Shown one piece after another: positions 16,605-25,462 of a DNA stretch of 64,000 bases (the stretch's first letter is position 1; each line of letters begins with the position of its first letter). Under the pieces are notes generated by a model, which saw nothing but the letters and a program-made list of their open reading frames with translations, was not told the DNA's origin and searched no databases. The DNA lies in assembly GCF_014649535.1 (NCBI RefSeq), contig NZ_BMTF01000030.1:1-64000 (forward strand), read 5' to 3'. The stretch comes from Streptomyces gelaticus. GTDB lineage: Bacteria; Actinomycetota; Actinomycetes; Streptomycetales; Streptomycetaceae. Both the position numbers and the translations under genes were made by a program.

Positions 16605-17171
16605 GTGGACCCCTCTCGCGGGCGGGACGACGGTGTGCGACAACCGGGGGCGACCGGTGACCGTTCCACCCTGACACTGCAGATCAACGGAACCGAGCGG
16701 ACGCTCACGCTCGATCACCGCACCACCGTCCTGGACGCCCTGCGCGAGCACCTCGGTCTCACCGGGGCCAAGAAGGGCTGCGACCACGGACAGTGCGGGG
16801 CGTGCACCGTCATCGTCGACGGGCGGCGCGCCAACAGCTGCCTGCTGCTCGCCGTCGCCCACGACGGCGCCGCCATCACCACCGTCGAAGGTCTCGCCGA
16901 CGGTGACCGGCTCCACCCCCTCCAGGAGGCCTTCCTGGACCGTGACGCCCTCCAGTGCGGCTACTGCACCCCCGGTCAGCTCTGTTCGGCCGTCGGCATG
17001 CTCGGCGAGGCGGCGGACGGCTTCCCGTCCCACGTCACACCCCGGCGCGCACCCGTATCGGCCCCGGCGCCGCTCGGCGCCGACGAGATCCGTGAGCGGA
17101 TGAGCGGCAATCTGTGCCGGTGCGGCGCGTACCCCCGTATCGTCGAGGCGATCGAGGACGTGGCGCCGTGA
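16605..17171 (+). CDS. Aldehyde oxidoreductase, (2Fe-2S) subunit (PaoA/YagT-like)
   Basis: Small iron-sulfur subunit (188 residues) of a xanthine-oxidase-family molybdenum enzyme; it carries electrons from the molybdopterin site to the flavin subunit. The plant-type cluster is bound by GCDHGQCGACTV plus a later SCLL cysteine; the second cluster by CGYCTPGQLC and NLCRCGAYP. GTG 16605 has GAAAGGTG eight bases upstream; an ATG at 16536 in the same frame would add 23 residues. Unlike E. coli PaoA no Tat signal is visible, so a cytoplasmic enzyme is likely. Confidence 0.93.
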   Translation: MDPSRGRDDGVRQPGATGDRSTLTLQINGTERTLTLDHRTTVLDALREHLGLTGAKKGCDHGQCGACTVIVDGRRANSCLLLAVAHDGAAITTVEGLADGDRLHPLQEAFLDRDALQCGYCTPGQLCSAVGMLGEAADGFPSHVTPRRAPVSAPAPLGADEIRERMSGNLCRCGAYPRIVEAIEDVAP

Positions 17172-18154
17172 AGCCCTTCGCCTATCTCCGCGCCCGGTCC
17201 GCAGACGAAGCGGTCCGGGAGAGCTCCTCCCGCCCCGGCGCCGTGTTCCTCGGCGGTGGTACCAACCTCGTCGACCTGATGAAGCTCGGGGTCGAGGCCC
17301 CCGAGCTGCTCATCGACATCAGCCGGCTGCCCCTGGACCGGGTGGCCGACACCGCGGACGGCGGTCTGCGGATCGGCGCGACCGTGCGCAACAGCGACCT
17401 GGCCGCCCATCCCGCGGTACGCACCCGCTACCCCGCCCTGTCCCAGGCGCTGCTCTCCGGCGCCTCCGGGCAGCTCCGCAACACCGCCACTACCGGCGGC
17501 AACCTGCTGCAACGCACCCGTTGCCCGTACTTCCAGGACACCTCCAAGCCGTGCAACAAGCGGGAACCCGGCACCGGCTGCCCCGCCCGCGACAGCGCCC
17601 AGCGCGACCTCGCCGTACTCGGCCACTCCGAGCACTGCGTCGCCACCCACCCGTCCGACCTGGCCGTCGCCCTGTCCGCCCTCGACGCCGACGTCCAGCT
17701 GCACGGACCGGACGGCGGGCGGACGGTGTCCGCCGCCGCGTTCCACCGCCTGCCGGGCGACACCCCCGACCGGGACACCGAGATCCGGCCGGGTGAACTC
17801 ATCACCGACGTGGTCCTGCCACCGCGCCCCCACGGCGCCGCCTCCCTCTACCGGAAGGCCCGCGACCGCGCCTCCTTCGCCTTCGCCCTCGCATCCGTCG
17901 CCGCCGTGCTGAGCGTCCGCGCGGGCCGGATCGAGCACGCCGCGCTGGCCTTCGGCGGACTCGCCCACCGGCCCTGGCGCGCATGGGCCGCCGAGGACGT
18001 GCTCCGGGGCGCACCGGCCACCGACGAGACCTTCGCGCGGGCCGTGGACGCCGAACTCGCAGCGGCCCGGCCGCTGCGCGAGAACGCGTTCAAGGTGGGC
18101 CTCGCCCGCAACCTGGCCGTCGACGCACTGGCCGAACTCGCCGCCGACAGCTGA
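17168..18154 (+). CDS. Aldehyde oxidoreductase, FAD subunit (PaoB/YagS-like)
   Basis: FAD-binding medium subunit of 328 residues. FLGGGTNLVDLMK (about residues 30-42) is the FAD diphosphate site. A cysteine-rich insertion, RCPYFQDTSKPCNKREPGTG followed by CPA and SEHCVATHPSDL, matches the extra [4Fe-4S] cluster region of E. coli PaoB and separates it from ordinary xanthine dehydrogenase FAD subunits. The GTG at 17168 overlaps the previous stop by four bases (GTGA), so the subunits are translationally coupled. Confidence 0.93.
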   Translation: MKPFAYLRARSADEAVRESSSRPGAVFLGGGTNLVDLMKLGVEAPELLIDISRLPLDRVADTADGGLRIGATVRNSDLAAHPAVRTRYPALSQALLSGASGQLRNTATTGGNLLQRTRCPYFQDTSKPCNKREPGTGCPARDSAQRDLAVLGHSEHCVATHPSDLAVALSALDADVQLHGPDGGRTVSAAAFHRLPGDTPDRDTEIRPGELITDVVLPPRPHGAASLYRKARDRASFAFALASVAAVLSVRAGRIEHAALAFGGLAHRPWRAWAAEDVLRGAPATDETFARAVDAELAAARPLRENAFKVGLARNLAVDALAELAADS

Positions 18155-18195
18155 GCAACCGCACCCACGCCGCCCCCTGCCGTGAGGACCCCGTC

Positions 18196-20295
18196 ATGAG
18201 CCAGGCCCCGCCACCACTGGGCACCCCCGTCCTCCGCCACGAGGGCCGGGAGAAGGTCACGGGCACCGCCCGCTACGCCGCCGAACACACCCCGCCGGGG
18301 TGTCTGTACGGGTGGCCCGTCCCCGCCACCCTCGCCCGCGGCCGCGTCGACGCCATCCGCGCGCAGGAGGCACTGGCCCTGCCGGGTGTGCACGCCGTAC
18401 TCACCCATGACAACGCCCCCCGGCTGAAGGAGCCCGACGACCCGGTCCTCGCCGTCCTCCAGAACGACCGGGTCCCGCACCGGGGCTGGCCTGTCGCGCT
18501 CGTGGTGGCCGACACCCCGGAGGGCGCCCGCGCCGGGGCCGAGGCCCTGCGGATCACGTACGAGACCGCCGGGCACGACGTCCTGCTGGGCGAGGACCAC
18601 CCCGGCCTGTACATCCCGGAGACGGTCAACGGCGGCTATCCCGCCGTCCGTGAACGCGGCGACATCGAACGGGCCTTCGCGACGGCCCCCGTACAGATCG
18701 ACGCCACTTACACCATCGGCGCCCTGCACAACCACCCCATGGAGCCGCACGCCACGACGGCGCAGTGGGACGAGGGCGGGCACCTGACCGTGTACGACTC
18801 CAGCCAGGGCTCCACCAAGGTCCGCGACAGCCTCGCCACCGCGTTCGGGATCCGGCCCCAGCAGATCACCGCCGTGTCCGAGCACGTCGGCGGCGGCTTC
18901 GGGTCCAAGGGCACCCCGCGCCCGCAGGCCGTGCTGGCCGCCATGGCCGCGCGGCACACCGGGCGCCCCGTCAAGATCGCGCTGCCCCGCCGCCAGATGC
19001 CCGCCGTGACCGGTCATCGCGCCCCCACCGTCCAGCACGTCCGGCTCGGTGCCGACCTCGACGGCACTCTCACCGCGGTCGGCCACGAGATCATCACCCA
19101 CACCTCCACCGTCAAGGAGTTCGTGGAGCAGGCAGCCGTACCGGCCCGGATCATGTACGGCTCCGCCACCAGCCGCACCGCCCACCGGGTGGTCGCCCTG
19201 GACGTGCCGAGCCCCTCCTGGATGCGCGCACCGGGCGAGGCCCCGGGCATGTACGCACTGGAATCCGCCATGGACGAACTCGCCTCGGCCCTCGGCATGG
19301 ACCCCGTCGAACTGCGCATCCGCAACGACCCGGCGAACGAACCGGACTCCGGACGCGCTTTCAGCAGCCGCGGCCTGGCCGCCTGTCTGGAGAAGGGCGC
19401 CGCACGCTTCGGCTGGTACGACCGCGATCCGCGCCCCGCGATCCGTGAGGAGGGCCCCCTGCTGCTCGGCACGGGCGTAGCCGCCGCCACCTACCCCGTG
19501 TACATCGCCCCGTCCAGTGCCTCGGCGCACGCCGCCCCCGACGGCTCGTACCGCATCCGGGTCAACGCCACCGACATCGGTACCGGCGCCCGCACCGTGC
19601 TCGCGCAGATCGCCGCCGACGCCCTGGGCGCCCCGCTGGAGAACGTCCGGATCGACATCGGCAGCAGCGATCTGCCCGATGCCCCGCTGGCCGGCGGATC
19701 GTCGGGCACGGCCTCCTGGGGCTGGTCCGTGCACAAGGCGTGCACCCTGTTGCGGCGGCAGACGGGAGAGCGCACCGGCCCGGTACCCGCCGACGGGCTC
19801 ACCGTCACCGCCGACACCCAGCAGGAGACCGCGGAGGAATCCCCGTACGCACGCCATGCGTTCGGCGCGCACTTCGCCGAAGTCGCCGTGCATTCGAGGA
19901 CCGGAGAGGTGCGGCTGCGCCGGATGCTCGGTGTCTTCGCCGCCGGACGCATCCTCAACTCCCGTACCGCACGCTCCCAGTTCATCGGCGGCATGACCAT
20001 GGGGGTCGGCATGGCGCTGACCGAGGCCAGCACCATGGACCCCGTCTTCGGCGACTTCACCGAGAGCGACCTCGCCTCCTACCACGTGCCGGCCTGCGCC
20101 GACGTGCCGGAGATCGAGGCGCACTGGATCGACGAGGAGGATCCGCATCTCAACCCGATGGGCAGCAAGGGCATCGGCGAGATCGGCATCGTCGGTGCCG
20201 CCGCGGCCGTCGGCAACGCCGTCCGGCACGCCACCGGTATCAGACTGCGCAGCCTCCCGCTCACCCCGGACACGCTGCTGCCGTATCTCCTGTGA
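18196..20295 (+). CDS. Aldehyde oxidoreductase, molybdopterin-binding subunit (PaoC/YagR-like)
   Basis: Catalytic large subunit of 699 residues that holds the molybdopterin cytosine dinucleotide cofactor and probably oxidises aromatic or other aldehydes to acids. The order is typical: N-terminal EGREKVTGTARYAAE, the molybdenum-site GGGFGSKG near residue 235, a WMRAPGEAPGMYALE loop near 340, and the catalytic glutamate in GSKGIGEIGIVGAA near 658. It begins 41 bases after the FAD subunit. A dedicated cofactor chaperone (PaoD/XdhC) is not next door and must be elsewhere. Confidence 0.94.
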   Translation: MSQAPPPLGTPVLRHEGREKVTGTARYAAEHTPPGCLYGWPVPATLARGRVDAIRAQEALALPGVHAVLTHDNAPRLKEPDDPVLAVLQNDRVPHRGWPVALVVADTPEGARAGAEALRITYETAGHDVLLGEDHPGLYIPETVNGGYPAVRERGDIERAFATAPVQIDATYTIGALHNHPMEPHATTAQWDEGGHLTVYDSSQGSTKVRDSLATAFGIRPQQITAVSEHVGGGFGSKGTPRPQAVLAAMAARHTGRPVKIALPRRQMPAVTGHRAPTVQHVRLGADLDGTLTAVGHEIITHTSTVKEFVEQAAVPARIMYGSATSRTAHRVVALDVPSPSWMRAPGEAPGMYALESAMDELASALGMDPVELRIRNDPANEPDSGRAFSSRGLAACLEKGAARFGWYDRDPRPAIREEGPLLLGTGVAAATYPVYIAPSSASAHAAPDGSYRIRVNATDIGTGARTVLAQIAADALGAPLENVRIDIGSSDLPDAPLAGGSSGTASWGWSVHKACTLLRRQTGERTGPVPADGLTVTADTQQETAEESPYARHAFGAHFAEVAVHSRTGEVRLRRMLGVFAAGRILNSRTARSQFIGGMTMGVGMALTEASTMDPVFGDFTESDLASYHVPACADVPEIEAHWIDEEDPHLNPMGSKGIGEIGIVGAAAAVGNAVRHATGIRLRSLPLTPDTLLPYLL

Positions 20296-20335
20296 CCTGG
20301 GCGGTCGCCCCCTGTGTTGCGCGACCGATGGTGCC

Positions 20336-20357
20336 GGGTCACCCTGTGGAGTGACCC
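20336..20357 (+). terminator. Possible terminator after the aldehyde oxidoreductase operon
   Basis: GGGTCAC (20336-20342), 8-base loop, GTGACCC (20351-20357), a 7-bp stem 40 bases after the stop. Confidence 0.4.
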
Positions 20358-20443
20358 AGAAGTGACATCTGCTCACTCTTCGTGTTCGGGGGGTTGTTCA
20401 ACGGGGCGAAGAAAAGTGAGCCTCGATGTGAGGAGCCTCGACG

Positions 20444-20947
20444 ATGACCGTTCCACTCGACCGGCACTATCTGGTCGAATTCAAGGTTTCGGCAGAGCGT
20501 GTGTCCCAGCTGCGGCGAATAATCGCGGCACACCTCCGCCACTGGAGTCTCGAACTCCACATCCGGCCGGTGTGCCGGGGTGTGGAGGAACTGCTGACCA
20601 ATGTCCACCGGCACGTCGGTGACGACAACAACTGCGTCGTCGAACTCCGCTGGTCCGGGCGGCATCTCACGGTCTCCGTCGCCGACAACGGCTCCGAGAT
20701 GCCCCGGCTGCTCAGCGCCGGCGGCGGTGGCCTGAGCCGGGTCATGGCCCTGAGCGACAGCTGGGGCACCTGCCGTACGCCCGAGGGAAAGGTCGTCTGG
20801 TTCACCAGGTACGCCGAGGAGCCCGACAGCGTCGGCCTGGCGCCGCTCCCGCCGCTGCCCGGTGTACGCGAGTTCCGCAGCCCGCCCGCCGTGGTCGCCG
20901 CCCCCGTCGCCGAGCCCGTGACGGCATCCGGCCCCGCTCTCGTCTGA
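20444..20947 (+). CDS. ATP-binding protein, anti-sigma-factor kinase type (HATPase_c_2)
   Basis: A 167-residue RsbW/SpoIIAB-like GHKL ATPase of the kind that is very numerous in Streptomyces and regulates sigma factors through anti-anti-sigma partners. The N-box is GVEELLTNVHRHV (about residues 45-57), the G1 box VADNGSEMP (about 81-89), and a Gly-rich GGGGLSRV loop follows. No STAS or sigma-factor gene is adjacent, so its partner is unknown. The ATG follows GAGGAG; a 10-base direct repeat GAGCCTCGAT/C brackets that site. Confidence 0.88.
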   Translation: MTVPLDRHYLVEFKVSAERVSQLRRIIAAHLRHWSLELHIRPVCRGVEELLTNVHRHVGDDNNCVVELRWSGRHLTVSVADNGSEMPRLLSAGGGGLSRVMALSDSWGTCRTPEGKVVWFTRYAEEPDSVGLAPLPPLPGVREFRSPPAVVAAPVAEPVTASGPALV

Positions 20948-21123
20948 GCCGGGCCACCGGGACCGCAGGCTCCCGTACCGCTGAACACTTCTCCCTCCGG
21001 CGCGGACGGCGCCACGCCGCAGGCGCGGACCGCGCCGGCCGGGTGTCCGCCCGGCGGGGCCCGCGTTGCGGCGCGGCGTACGGCGCGGCACGGTCGAAGA
21101 ACCGAGGCAAGGAGGACACGGCC

Positions 21124-22548
21124 ATGCCCATCGCGACGGTCAATCCCGCGAACGGCGAAACCCTCAGAACGTTCGAAGCACTGGACGAGGCGGGGATCGA
21201 GCGGCGGCTCGACGCCGCCGACACCGCGTTCAAGCAGTACCGGACCACCGGATTCGCCGAGCGGGCCCGCCTGCTGAACCAGGCCGCCGTGCTGCTCGAC
21301 GAGGACCAGCAGGACATCGCGCGCACCATGACCACCGAGATGGGCAAACCCGTCAAGGCGGCCCGCGCGGAGGCCGCCAAGTGCGCCAAGGCGATGCGCT
21401 GGTACGCCGCCCACGCGGAGGAACTCCTCGCGGACGAGCATCCGTCCGCCGCCGATGTGGAGGACTCCGGTGCCTCCCGGGCCTACGTCCACTACCGGCC
21501 GCTCGGCGCCGTGCTCGCCGTGATGCCGTGGAACTTCCCGCTCTGGCAGGTCGTACGGTTCGCCGCCCCGGCCCTCATGGCGGGGAACGTCGGCCTGCTC
21601 AAGCACGCCTCCAACGTCCCGCAGACGGCGATGTATCTGGAGGGCCTGTTCCGCCGGGCCGGATTCCCGGCGGGATGCTTCCAGACCCTGCTGGTGGGGT
21701 CGGGGGCGGTCGCGGCGATCCTGCGGGACCGCCGGGTCGCCGCGGCCACCCTCACCGGCAGCGAACCGGCCGGCCGCTCCGTCGCGTCGATCGCCGGCGA
21801 CGAGGTGAAGCGCACCGTCCTGGAGCTGGGCGGCAGCGACCCGTATCTCGTCATGCCGTCGGCGGACGTCGCCAGGGCCGCCCGCACCGCCGTGACCGCG
21901 CGGGTGCAGAACAACGGGCAGTCCTGTATCGCCGCCAAACGGTTCATCGTGCACACGGAGGTGTACGAGGAGTTCGCCGAGCGGTTCACCGTGGGCATGA
22001 GCGATCTGATGGTCGGCGATCCGATGCAGGAGTCCACCGACATCGGACCGCTCGCCAGCGAACAGGGCCGCACCGACCTGGAGGAGCTGGTGGACGACGC
22101 GCTCGGCCAGGGCGCGAGCGCGCTGTGCGGAGGCGGCAGGCCCGACGGCCTGGCCCCGGAACTGGTGCACGGCTGGTTCTACGCCCCCACCGTCCTCACC
22201 GGCATCACCCCCGCCATGCGCATCCACCGCGAGGAGACCTTCGGCCCCGTCGCCTCGCTCTACCGGGTCGAGGGGCTGGACGAGGCCATCGCGCTCGCCA
22301 ACGACAGCCCCTTCGGTCTCAGCTCCAACGTATGGACCCGTGATCCGGACGAGGCGCGTCGCTGCGTACGAGATCTCCAGGCGGGCGGTGTCTTCTTCAA
22401 CGGCATGACGGCGTCCCATCCCGCACTGCCCTTCGGCGGAGTCAAGCGATCCGGCTACGGACGCGAGCTCGCCGGGCAGGGCATCCGCGCCTTCTGCAAC
22501 GCGACCACGGTCTGGTACGGCCCCGAGCCCGTCGACGCAGCGTCCTAG
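21124..22548 (+). CDS. gabD: Succinate-semialdehyde dehydrogenase (aldehyde dehydrogenase family)
   Basis: A 474-residue NAD(P)-dependent aldehyde dehydrogenase closest in pattern to succinic-semialdehyde dehydrogenase, the last step of GABA catabolism to succinate. It shows PWNFPLWQV (about residues 139-147), the general base in LELGGSDP (about 237-244), the nucleophile in NNGQSCIAAKRF (about 268-279) and EETFGPVASLY near 372. The longer frame upstream has no ribosome site; ATG 21124 follows CAAGGAGGACACG. It ends 22 bases before the phosphoketolase gene, so the two may share a transcript. Confidence 0.9.
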   Translation: MPIATVNPANGETLRTFEALDEAGIERRLDAADTAFKQYRTTGFAERARLLNQAAVLLDEDQQDIARTMTTEMGKPVKAARAEAAKCAKAMRWYAAHAEELLADEHPSAADVEDSGASRAYVHYRPLGAVLAVMPWNFPLWQVVRFAAPALMAGNVGLLKHASNVPQTAMYLEGLFRRAGFPAGCFQTLLVGSGAVAAILRDRRVAAATLTGSEPAGRSVASIAGDEVKRTVLELGGSDPYLVMPSADVARAARTAVTARVQNNGQSCIAAKRFIVHTEVYEEFAERFTVGMSDLMVGDPMQESTDIGPLASEQGRTDLEELVDDALGQGASALCGGGRPDGLAPELVHGWFYAPTVLTGITPAMRIHREETFGPVASLYRVEGLDEAIALANDSPFGLSSNVWTRDPDEARRCVRDLQAGGVFFNGMTASHPALPFGGVKRSGYGRELAGQGIRAFCNATTVWYGPEPVDAAS

Positions 22549-22570
22549 AGCCCTTCGGCTGGAGACATCC

Positions 22571-24958
22571 ATGAGCAACGCCCCCGGTCCGGCAGCTCCG
22601 TCCGGCCCGTCCGACGAAGAGATCGCGGCACTCGACGCACACTGGCGGGCAGCCAACTACCTGGCCGTCGGCCAGATCTATCTGATGGACAACCCGCTCC
22701 TGACCCGGCCGCTCACCCGGGAGGACATCAAGCCGCGCCTGCTCGGCCACTGGGGCACCTCACCCGGACTGAACCTGGTGTACACCCACCTCAACCGTGT
22801 CATCAGGTCCCGCGGCGTCCAGGCCCTGGCCGTCTGGGGCCCCGGCCACGGCGGACCCGCCGTTCTCGCCAACTCCTGGCTGGAGGGCAGCTACTCGCAG
22901 ACGTATCCCGACGTCGGCCGTGACGCCGAGGGCATGGGGATGCTGTTCAAGCAGTTCTCCTTCCCCGGCGGGGTGCCCAGCCATGTGGCACCGGAGACAC
23001 CCGGCTCCATCCACGAGGGCGGCGAACTCGGCTACGCCCTCACCCACGCCTACGGGGCCGCCCTCGACCACCCCGATCTGGTCGTCACCTGCGTCATCGG
23101 CGACGGCGAGGCCGAGACCGGACCGCTCGCCGCGTCCTGGCACTCCAACAAGTTCCTCGATCCGGTGCACGACGGAGCCGTCCTCCCGGTCCTCCATCTC
23201 AACGGCTACAAGATCGCCAACCCGACCGTGCTCGCCCGCCTTCCCGAGACGGAGCTCGACGCCCTTCTCCGCGGCTACGGACACGACCCCCTGTACGTCG
23301 GCGGCGACGAACCGCTCAGTGTCCACCGGGCGATGGCCGCCGCGATGGACCGGGCTGTCGACCGGGTCCGCGAACTCCAGGCCGCCGCCCGCACCGGCGG
23401 TGACACCGGCCGCCCGCACTGGCCGATGATCGTGCTGCGCACCCCCAAGGGCTGGACCGGCCCGGCGGAGGTCGACGGGGTGCCCATCGAGGGCACCTGG
23501 CGCGCGCATCAGGTCCCGCTGCCCGGGGTCCGGGACAGCGAGGACCATCTGCGGCAGCTGGAGGAGTGGATGCGCTCCTACCGGCCCGAGGAACTCTTCG
23601 ACGCGTCGGGGCGGCCACGCCCTCAGGTGCTCTCCTGCGTGCCCGGGGGCGACGCCCGGCTCGGCTCGACCCCGTACGCCAACGGCGGTCTGCTCCTGCG
23701 CGATCTGCCGATCCCGCCGCTGGACGCCCACGCCGTCGAGGTCGGCAAGCCCGGCACCGCGCTGCACGAGCCGACCCGGGTACTCGGCGGTCTGCTGGAA
23801 GCCGTCATGGCCGCGACCGCCGAGCGCCGGGACTTCCGCGTCGTCGGGCCCGACGAGACCGCCTCGAACCGGCTCGACGCCCTCTACGGCGCCACCGCCA
23901 AGGCCTGGCAGGAACGGATACTGCCGACCGACGAGCACCTGGCCCACGACGGACGTGTCATGGAGGTGCTCTCCGAGCATCTGTGCCAGGGCTGGCTGGA
24001 GGGATATCTGCTCACCGGCCGGCATGGCCTCTTCTCCTGTTACGAGGCGTTCGCCCACATCGTCGACTCGATGGTCAACCAGCACATCAAATGGCTCAGG
24101 ACATCCCGCCGGCTGGCCTGGCGCCGCCCCATCGCCTCGCTCAACTACCTGCTCACCTCGCACGTCTGGCGCCAGGACCACAACGGCTTCTCCCACCAGG
24201 ACCCGGGCTTCGTCGACCACATCCTCAACAAGAGCCCCGAGGTCGTGCGGGTCTATCTGCCGCCGGACGCCAACACCCTGCTCTCGGTCGCCGACCACGC
24301 GCTGCGCAGCCGCGACTACGTCAATGTGATCGTGGCCGGAAAGCAGCCCTCCTTCGACTGGCTCACCCTCGACCAGGCCCGCGCACACTGCGCGCGCGGG
24401 GCCGGTGTGTGGCAATGGGCGGGCACGGAGGACGGCAGCCGCGAGCCCGACGTGGTGCTCGCCTGCGCCGGCGACATACCCACACTGGAGACCCTGGCCG
24501 CGGCGGACCTGCTGCGCAGGCACCTGCCGGAACTTGCGGTGCGCGTGGTCAACGTGGTCGACATGGCGCGGCTGCTGCCCCGCGAGGAGCATCCGCACGG
24601 GATGCCGGACTTCGAGTACGACGCGGTGTTCACCCGGAACACGCCGGTGATCTTCGCCTACCACGGCTATCCCTGGCTGATCCACCGGCTCGCCTACCGG
24701 CGCGCCGGCCACGCGCAGCTGCATGTGCGCGGCTACAAGGAGGAGGGCACCACCACGACGCCCTTCGACATGGTGGTCCGCAATGACCTGGACCGTTACC
24801 GGCTGGTCATGGACGTCATCGACCGGGTGCCCGGCCTCGGTGTGCGCGCCGCGGCGGTACGCCAGGCGATGGCGGATGCCCGCACCCGCCATCACGCCTG
24901 GATCCGTGAACACGGCACCGACCTGCCGGAAGTGGCCGACTGGACCTGGAGCGGCTGA
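22571..24958 (+). CDS. xfp: Phosphoketolase (xylulose-5-P / fructose-6-P)
   Basis: A 795-residue thiamine-diphosphate enzyme that cleaves xylulose-5-phosphate or fructose-6-phosphate with phosphate to acetyl phosphate and a shorter sugar phosphate, bypassing glycolysis. Length is normal. Visible marks: GPGHGGPA near residue 98, the TPP/Mg site GDGEAETGPLA near 178 with a distal Asn in HLNGYKIANPT, and QDHNGFSHQDPG near 537. Acetyl phosphate can be turned into ATP by acetate kinase, which would suit low-oxygen energy generation; no ackA or pta is in the window. Confidence 0.97.
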   Translation: MSNAPGPAAPSGPSDEEIAALDAHWRAANYLAVGQIYLMDNPLLTRPLTREDIKPRLLGHWGTSPGLNLVYTHLNRVIRSRGVQALAVWGPGHGGPAVLANSWLEGSYSQTYPDVGRDAEGMGMLFKQFSFPGGVPSHVAPETPGSIHEGGELGYALTHAYGAALDHPDLVVTCVIGDGEAETGPLAASWHSNKFLDPVHDGAVLPVLHLNGYKIANPTVLARLPETELDALLRGYGHDPLYVGGDEPLSVHRAMAAAMDRAVDRVRELQAAARTGGDTGRPHWPMIVLRTPKGWTGPAEVDGVPIEGTWRAHQVPLPGVRDSEDHLRQLEEWMRSYRPEELFDASGRPRPQVLSCVPGGDARLGSTPYANGGLLLRDLPIPPLDAHAVEVGKPGTALHEPTRVLGGLLEAVMAATAERRDFRVVGPDETASNRLDALYGATAKAWQERILPTDEHLAHDGRVMEVLSEHLCQGWLEGYLLTGRHGLFSCYEAFAHIVDSMVNQHIKWLRTSRRLAWRRPIASLNYLLTSHVWRQDHNGFSHQDPGFVDHILNKSPEVVRVYLPPDANTLLSVADHALRSRDYVNVIVAGKQPSFDWLTLDQARAHCARGAGVWQWAGTEDGSREPDVVLACAGDIPTLETLAAADLLRRHLPELAVRVVNVVDMARLLPREEHPHGMPDFEYDAVFTRNTPVIFAYHGYPWLIHRLAYRRAGHAQLHVRGYKEEGTTTTPFDMVVRNDLDRYRLVMDVIDRVPGLGVRAAAVRQAMADARTRHHAWIREHGTDLPEVADWTWSG

Positions 24959-24985
24959 CGCCGCCCCGGTTCCCCCGACGTGGGC

Positions 24986-25309
24986 TCAGCGGCCGACAGC
25001 GCGTGCCAGCTGGGCCTTCGTCATGTTCGACCGCCCATGGATGTTCTTCTTCCTCGCCTCTTCGTAGAGCTGGTCGCGGGTCGGCCCCTCCGCTCCGCTG
25101 CGGGAGCGCAGACCGCCGCGCCGCGAGGACGACATGTCCTCGACGGAGGTACGGCTCGCCGTCCTCGACTCACCGGCGCGGGCGCGTTCCTTGTTGACCG
25201 TACGGGCCGCGATCTCCTCGGCCCGGTCCTCGCTGACCCCGCGCTCCTGCGCGCTCTCCTTGATGTGCTCGTACTGTCGCTGCCGCTTGGCGTCGGATCC
25301 GCGTGGCAT
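24986..25309 (-). CDS. Small basic protein with C-terminal Rho-N/SAP-like motif ('plasmid stabilization' type)
   Basis: A 107-residue highly charged protein, often labelled plasmid stabilization protein in actinomycetes without experimental basis. Residues 1-50 are helical and rich in Arg, Lys and Glu (QYEHIKESAQERGVSEDRAE). The end, TRDQLYEEARKKNIHGRSNM then TKAQLARAVG, resembles the Rho N-terminal or SAP helix-extension-helix nucleic-acid-binding motif. A DNA- or RNA-binding role is plausible but unproven. It converges with the phosphoketolase gene. Confidence 0.8.
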   Translation of the reverse strand: MPRGSDAKRQRQYEHIKESAQERGVSEDRAEEIAARTVNKERARAGESRTASRTSVEDMSSSRRGGLRSRSGAEGPTRDQLYEEARKKNIHGRSNMTKAQLARAVGR

Positions 25310-25399
25310 GGTGCGCTCACCCCTCTCCGCGGGGCCTGCCCCGCCTCCCCGGGACCTGTCCCGGGGCCGGGCGGCCCCCTCCCCAGTCTCCCAGCGACA

Positions 25400-25436
25400 C
25401 CCCGGGCCCGCATGCCTGAGGCATGCGGGCCCGGGG
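25400..25436 (-). terminator. Strong 18-bp perfect hairpin after the baeRF gene
   Basis: An 18-base arm (25400-25417, beginning CCCCGGGCCCGCATG) and its exact complement (25419-25436) flank a single G. It lies 27 bases beyond the stop of the minus-strand baeRF gene and upstream of the small basic protein gene, so it should insulate the two. The symmetry would also permit a protein-binding role. Confidence 0.75.
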
Positions 25437-25462
25437 CGGCTTACGGCATCGAGCCGGTCGGT

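Noticed and set aside
17848..20376. 842-codon minus-strand frame opposite the aldehyde oxidoreductase large subunit
   Set aside because: Opposite-strand shadow of a clear xanthine-oxidase-family gene; no family motifs.
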